A stretch of DNA of 64,000 nt from Agrobacterium tumefaciens (GTDB taxonomy: Bacteria; Pseudomonadota; Alphaproteobacteria; Rhizobiales; Rhizobiaceae). Below are positions 62,252-64,000 of the stretch, in pieces. Every line of letters begins with the position of its first letter. Positions within the stretch are counted from its first letter, which is position 1. The DNA lies in the NCBI RefSeq assembly GCF_013318015.2, contig NZ_CP115842.1, positions 1,096,001-1,160,000 on the forward strand, in the 5' to 3' direction. The notes under the pieces were generated by a model. It did no database searches and was not told where the DNA came from. It saw only the letters and a list, made by a program, of their open reading frames with translations. Both the position numbers and the translations under genes were made by a program.

Positions 62252-63598
62252 ATGACGGTAATTCACGCGGGCGCAGCACTTCTGGCCGATGGGTGGGTGC
62301 AAGATGTTCGCATCCACTGCATGGGCGGTGCTGCTTCATCCGTCGAAACCGGTGTTTCTCCGCAGCCGCAGGATGAACGGCACGCCGTTATCGTGCCGGC
62401 CATGCCCAATCTCCACAGCCATGCCTTTCAGCGGGCCATGGCAGGGCTTGCGGAAATTCGCGGGCCTGCCGACGACAGCTTCTGGAGCTGGCGCACGGTC
62501 ATGTACAAGTTCGCGCTGTCGATGACACCGGATCATGTCGAGGCGGTTGCTGCCCAGCTTTATATGGAAATGCTGGAAGCCGGTTTTGGACGGGTCGGTG
62601 AATTTCATTACCTGCATAACGATATGGATGGTTCGCATTACGGCAATATCGCCGAAATGGCCGAGCGTATCGGTGCCGCTGCCTCGCAAACGGGGATCGG
62701 CCTGACTTTGCTGCCGGTATTTTATGCGCATTCCGGTTTCGGCGGTCAGCTGCCGATCGACGGTCAGAAACGTTTCATCCATTCGCTTGACAGTTACGAA
62801 AGGCTCATGCAGGGCGCCCAAGCCGTGGTGAATGGGCTTCCCGGTGCAACGCTCGGCATCGCGCCACACAGTCTCCGTGCCGTAACTGGTGAAGAACTGG
62901 CGGCGATCGAACCGCTGGCGAAAGGCGGCCCGATCCACATTCATGTGGCGGAGCAGGTCAAGGAAATCGAGGATTCGCTCGCCTTTTCAGGTGCGCGGCC
63001 GGTGGAGTGGCTTTTGCAGAATGCGCCGGTCGATGATCGCTGGTGCCTTATCCATGCGACGCATATGACAGAAGCCGAAACCCGCCGCATGGCAAAAAGC
63101 GGTGCCGTTGCCGGCCTTTGCCCCATCACCGAGGCCAATCTTGGCGACGGCATCTTCCCCGCTCCCGGTTTCATCGCGGAAGGCGGCCATTACGGTGTCG
63201 GTTCGGATTCCAACATTTTGATCTCCGTGCCGGAAGAATTGCGGATGCTCGAATATTCGCAGCGCCTGTCGCTTCGGGCGCGCAATGTCATCGCCGATGC
63301 CGGCCGTTCCACTGGCGAGAAACTGTTCCAGCAGGCGCTTAAAGGCGGTGGCAGGGCGCTGGATTCAAAAAATCAGATAGAAGCGGGAAAAAGCGCTGAT
63401 TTTGTCGCGCTTGATTGCTCGGCCGTTCCCCATCTTCCGGCATCCCAGATTCTCGACCAATGGATGTTCGCGAGTAGCGTCCATGTCGATACCGTCTGGG
63501 TGCGCGGTAAAAAACTGGTGCAAGCGGGCCGGCACGTCCATCGCCATGAAATATCGGATCGCTTCAACAAGGTCATGGCCGAACTTGTCGATAGCTGA
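62252..63598 (+). CDS. hutF: Formimidoylglutamate deiminase
   Basis: The 448-residue amidohydrolase converts N-formimino-L-glutamate to N-formyl-L-glutamate and ammonia, feeding HutG. It shows MPNLHSHAFQRAMAG, GRVGEFHYLHND, HIHVAEQVKEI, HATHMTEAE and GSDSNILISVPEELRMLEY. ATG 62252 follows GGAGAGGG. Its presence with HutG defines the five-step pathway. Confidence 0.95.
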   Translation: MTVIHAGAALLADGWVQDVRIHCMGGAASSVETGVSPQPQDERHAVIVPAMPNLHSHAFQRAMAGLAEIRGPADDSFWSWRTVMYKFALSMTPDHVEAVAAQLYMEMLEAGFGRVGEFHYLHNDMDGSHYGNIAEMAERIGAAASQTGIGLTLLPVFYAHSGFGGQLPIDGQKRFIHSLDSYERLMQGAQAVVNGLPGATLGIAPHSLRAVTGEELAAIEPLAKGGPIHIHVAEQVKEIEDSLAFSGARPVEWLLQNAPVDDRWCLIHATHMTEAETRRMAKSGAVAGLCPITEANLGDGIFPAPGFIAEGGHYGVGSDSNILISVPEELRMLEYSQRLSLRARNVIADAGRSTGEKLFQQALKGGGRALDSKNQIEAGKSADFVALDCSAVPHLPASQILDQWMFASSVHVDTVWVRGKKLVQAGRHVHRHEISDRFNKVMAELVDS

Positions 63599-63646
63599 TA
63601 TGCGCTCGATAGGAATGACATCGAGCCGTTGGAAGGCATTGCGGAC

Positions 63647-64000
63647 GTGACGAAAGCATCGGCCGGGCAAACCCTGCACCAGCGTATCCTCGGTGATATA
63701 GAGGGCCGGATCGTATCGGGCGAATGGCCGCCGGGTCACCGGTTGCCTTTCGAGGTTGATCTCGCCGCCCACTACGATTGCTCCCGCATGACTGTCAACA
63801 AGGTCATGGGCCAGCTTGTGAAGGCCGGCTTGATCGAGCGCCGCAAGAAATCCGGCAGTTTCGTTCGCCAGCCGCAGATTCAGTCCGCGGTTCTCGAAAT
63901 CCACGATATCAGGGCGGAAGTCGAATCCCTTGGCCTGGAATATGGCTTCAAGGTCCTTAAGCGCACACAGCGTGTCGCGAAGCGTGAGGATCGGACAAGT
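63647..64000 (+). CDS. hutC: Histidine utilisation repressor HutC (GntR/UTRA family, partial)
   Basis: The first 118 codons are in the window. A GntR winged helix (TLHQRILGDIEGRIVSGEWPP; CSRMTVNKVMGQLVKAGLIERRKKSGSFV) is followed by the start of a UTRA domain (LEIHDIRAEVESLG). The start is GTG 63647, with GGAAGG about 10 bases upstream; no ATG is available in frame. It follows hutF by 48 bases and should repress hut genes until urocanate binds. Confidence 0.9.
   Translation, partial: MTKASAGQTLHQRILGDIEGRIVSGEWPPGHRLPFEVDLAAHYDCSRMTVNKVMGQLVKAGLIERRKKSGSFVRQPQIQSAVLEIHDIRAEVESLGLEYGFKVLKRTQRVAKREDRTS

Overview
The window looks like part of a secondary replicon (chromid or linear chromosome) of Agrobacterium or a close relative in the Rhizobiaceae. 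The reasons are a complete repABC partition and replication cassette with three 16-bp parS-type palindromes, Rhizobiaceae-type intergenic repeats, a suhB/mmgR-type small RNA, CpdR, a GlpSTPQUV glycerol transporter, and hut proteins that closely resemble those known from A. tumefaciens. Almost all of the DNA is coding and the catabolic genes form tight operons. I see no insertion sequence, prophage or CRISPR array.

Region by region. 1-7.8 kb: the 5' part of a sugar-type ABC binding-protein gene, tRNA-Val(GAC), cpdR, an N-formylglutamate amidohydrolase-like gene, a suhB/mmgR sRNA beside a HisN/SuhB-family phosphatase, a lysophospholipase-like hydrolase, a small heat-shock gene with a sigma-32-like promoter and a likely ROSE thermometer, and a bile-acid-symporter-family carrier divergent from a LysR regulator. 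7.8-17.9 kb: a minus-strand glycerol regulon glpR-glpD-glpSTPQU-glpV-glpK. 18-30.5 kb: a minus-strand nitrate assimilation regulon, nasT-nasS followed by nrtABC-nirBD-nasA-cysG. The nrtA leader carries an exact sigma-54 -24/-12 element and a possible attenuator. 30.6-37.8 kb: a GntR regulator divergent from an operon of an NRAMP-like carrier, PxpA, a DUF1445 protein, a PxpB-PxpC (KipI-KipA) fusion and a biotin carboxylase-biotin carrier fusion. 37.9-45.6 kb: cytoplasmic alpha-amylase, SoxR, a TonB-dependent receptor, a LysR-HTH/TrpD2-like fusion, LtrA and two small genes. 46-51.6 kb: repC, an antisense RNA, repB, repA, parS sites and a flavoprotein. 51.9-55 kb: a RidA, PLP fold-III enzyme and M81 peptidase operon. 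55-64 kb: histidine utilisation genes hutD, hutU, hutG, hutH, hutI and divergent hutF-hutC, with a secreted hydrolase inserted.

The modules are self-contained. Glycerol is imported by GlpSTPQUV, phosphorylated by GlpK, oxidised by GlpD and controlled by GlpR. Nitrate is imported by NrtABC, reduced by NasA and NirBD with siroheme from CysG, and sensed by NasS/NasT. Histidine is degraded by HutH, HutU, HutI, HutF and HutG to glutamate and formate under HutC. The least explained module is the 31-38 kb locus. Its two fusion proteins together contain every domain of urea carboxylase next to 5-oxoprolinase genes and an NRAMP-like carrier that lacks the metal-binding motifs.
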